Below, in pieces: positions 13,965 to 15,372 of a stretch of 15,372 nucleotides of DNA. Both the position numbers and the translations under genes were made by a program. The stretch lies in assembly GCA_001780385.1 (NCBI GenBank), contig MFGW01000061.1, forward strand, positions 1 through 15,372, written 5' to 3'. The stretch is from Candidatus Fischerbacteria bacterium RBG_13_37_8. GTDB taxonomy: Bacteria; Acidobacteriota; HRBIN11; MFGW01. Within the stretch, counting starts at the first letter, position 1. Every line of letters begins with the position of its first letter. The notes below the pieces were generated by a model. It was not told where the DNA came from and did no database searches. It was given only the letters and a program-made list of their open reading frames with translations.

Positions 13965-15372
13965 ATGTGGATGAAAAAATATTTCCCAAGAAGGCTTTGT
14001 TTTTTTCAGAAAGGCGATAATGTTTCATATATAATGCATAGTGTTATTCCAATAATCCTGCTGGGCATTATTGTTATGCTTTGTATGCCTGGTTTTGCTT
14101 CAGCACAAACACAAGAAACTCCTGCAAACCAGGCTGATAAAGACTATAATTTTGCCATGGAATGCATTCAGATGAGTCAAATAAATAAGGCAAAGGAAAT
14201 GATTATAAAAGTGCTGGAACTGCAACCGGATTCCATGAAGATTCACCGGCAATATCAGAACATGTTTCCCTATAAAGATATTATTGATTATTATCGGAAA
14301 CAATATGAAGCGAACAAGGAGAATCCTCTATGGGTTTATCTTTATTACCGGTTATTGACCAAGGATGATTTTCAGGAAGGATGCAAAGGAATTCGAGAAG
14401 CTGAAAAAAAATTTCCCGATTTTGTTTATTTACAGTTAGCATCGACTACGTGTGATGTGGCGAATTTAAACTGGGCGGGAGCACATGTGGGCTTAAACAA
14501 TATCATGAAGCGCCAGGATGCACCAGTCGATGCCTTCGAGAATGCACTTCGCCTGTATTCATTAAGTGAAAATACAAACCTCTTGCTTCCAACATGTAAA
14601 GATGGTATCACCAGGTTTCCGGAGGAACCGTCACTTTATAAATTATGTCTCGGATACTCCGATGAAATTGTCCCTCCTTCAGAAAAAAAGATACTCCTGG
14701 AGAAAGCGTATACTACTTTTGCAGAAAGTCATCAACTGGGAGAAATTTTGTTCATTTATGCAAGAGCATTGAAGGATGAAAAAGAAAAATTTGACTATAT
14801 GCATAAACTCTGGCAAAAATACCCTTCGAACAAAATCAGCACCAGTATTTTCTCTATAATGTGGGCATTCTATTCAAGAAATAAAGAAGAAGAACTTCTC
14901 CCCCTTGCCAAAGCCGTTCTCCAGAAAGACAGGGTGGGCGACGCATTTATGTATGCCACCGCAGTAAGTCATTTAATAGAAAAATGGAAAAATACCATTC
15001 CGGAATTAGAAAAATTTGTAAATACCGTGAACATCAGCGAATTTAACTGGCAAGGTGTTCTTATTCTTACCGAACAAGCAACACAAAATAAATTAATGAT
15101 AAAGAAACTGGAAGCCATATTTCCAGAATTAATAAACCGTATAAAACAGGAACAGAATATTTCAAAAGATTACCTGTTCAGAGCATATATTTCCGCTGCA
15201 CACTATTACATGCTTGCGAAAAATAATGCGAAAACATATGAATATTACCGGATAGCTCTTCTCTGGAATGAATCATCCTTCAGCGAAAGTAATTGGATTG
15301 AATACCTCGATATTTTAAATACGATAAAGAAGAAATCCGAATTATTGTCTGCCTCTGCATCTTGCTATTCGT
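13965..15372 (+). CDS. Exported alpha-helical repeat (TPR-like) protein, 3' end outside window
   Basis: An open frame without stops runs from ATG 13965 to the right edge: 469 codons, incomplete. AGGAG lies 9 nt before this ATG, and it follows the aminotransferase gene closely. A 27-residue positively charged leader precedes a hydrophobic segment (about 28-42) and FASA-Q, giving a Sec signal cut after A47. An internal ATG at 14034 would give a more ordinary 24-aa signal but has no ribosome binding site. The mature part begins with a TPR-like helix pair (DKDYNFAMECIQMSQINKAK, then MIIKVLELQPDS). After that it is a regular series of helices with weak repeats, such as ITRFPEEPSLYKLC and LWQKYPSNKISTSIF, as in helical solenoids. 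I recognise no catalytic motif. In some bacteria such N-terminal repeats precede a thioredoxin-like domain, but that part would be outside the window. Confidence 0.8.
   Translation, partial: MWMKKYFPRRLCFFQKGDNVSYIMHSVIPIILLGIIVMLCMPGFASAQTQETPANQADKDYNFAMECIQMSQINKAKEMIIKVLELQPDSMKIHRQYQNMFPYKDIIDYYRKQYEANKENPLWVYLYYRLLTKDDFQEGCKGIREAEKKFPDFVYLQLASTTCDVANLNWAGAHVGLNNIMKRQDAPVDAFENALRLYSLSENTNLLLPTCKDGITRFPEEPSLYKLCLGYSDEIVPPSEKKILLEKAYTTFAESHQLGEILFIYARALKDEKEKFDYMHKLWQKYPSNKISTSIFSIMWAFYSRNKEEELLPLAKAVLQKDRVGDAFMYATAVSHLIEKWKNTIPELEKFVNTVNISEFNWQGVLILTEQATQNKLMIKKLEAIFPELINRIKQEQNISKDYLFRAYISAAHYYMLAKNNAKTYEYYRIALLWNESSFSESNWIEYLDILNTIKKKSELLSASASCYS

Overview
The window is AT-rich bacterial chromosomal DNA. 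Secreted proteins dominate its right half: a GGT with a Sec signal, a Tat-signal radical SAM enzyme, a large secreted subtilase, a membrane-anchored or secreted DUF3160 protein and an exported helical-repeat protein. With strong Shine-Dalgarno sites and sigma70-like promoters, this suggests a Gram-negative, probably anaerobic or environmental lineage. Planctomycetota of the Brocadiales kind, or a similar uncultured group, would fit the gene mix and the GGGGACAG palindrome and CCCTAGT heptamer repeats, but the phylum cannot be fixed from this sequence.

Left part (1-2581, minus strand): the 5' 270 codons of a zinc-dependent MDR alcohol dehydrogenase-like gene, cut by the window edge; a 476-bp gap; then purD. 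The gap is not empty. A near-consensus promoter (TTGACA-17 bp-TATATT) and a strong intrinsic terminator on the minus strand bracket a transcript of about 170 nt. It is C-rich, carries an anti-Shine-Dalgarno motif, and also contains a 38-codon ORF. It is the best candidate here for something undescribed.

Middle (2600-6383): purD and a glyoxalase II-like metallo-hydrolase diverge from back-to-back promoters. The hydrolase converges on a gamma-glutamyltransferase with a 4-bp tail overlap. A divergent AmmeMemoRadiSam-type radical SAM gene follows, with a twin-arginine N-terminus and no MEMO1 or AMMECR1 partner in view.

Right part (6384-15372, plus strand): a 1126-aa Kp43-like S8 protease with its own promoter and terminator; a perfect 57-bp palindrome lying against the ribosome binding site of a DUF3160 gene; a 421-bp gene-free stretch with hairpins, a terminator candidate and a 15-unit heptanucleotide array; then a class V aminotransferase-fold gene with two altered active-site positions. 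That gene is followed after 28 bp by an exported alpha-helical repeat protein that runs off the right edge. No CRISPR array, intact transposase, tRNA or rRNA was seen. Apart from the last pair the genes are mostly single transcription units, so the window looks like a collection of housekeeping and secreted-protein genes separated by repeat-rich spacers rather than one pathway.
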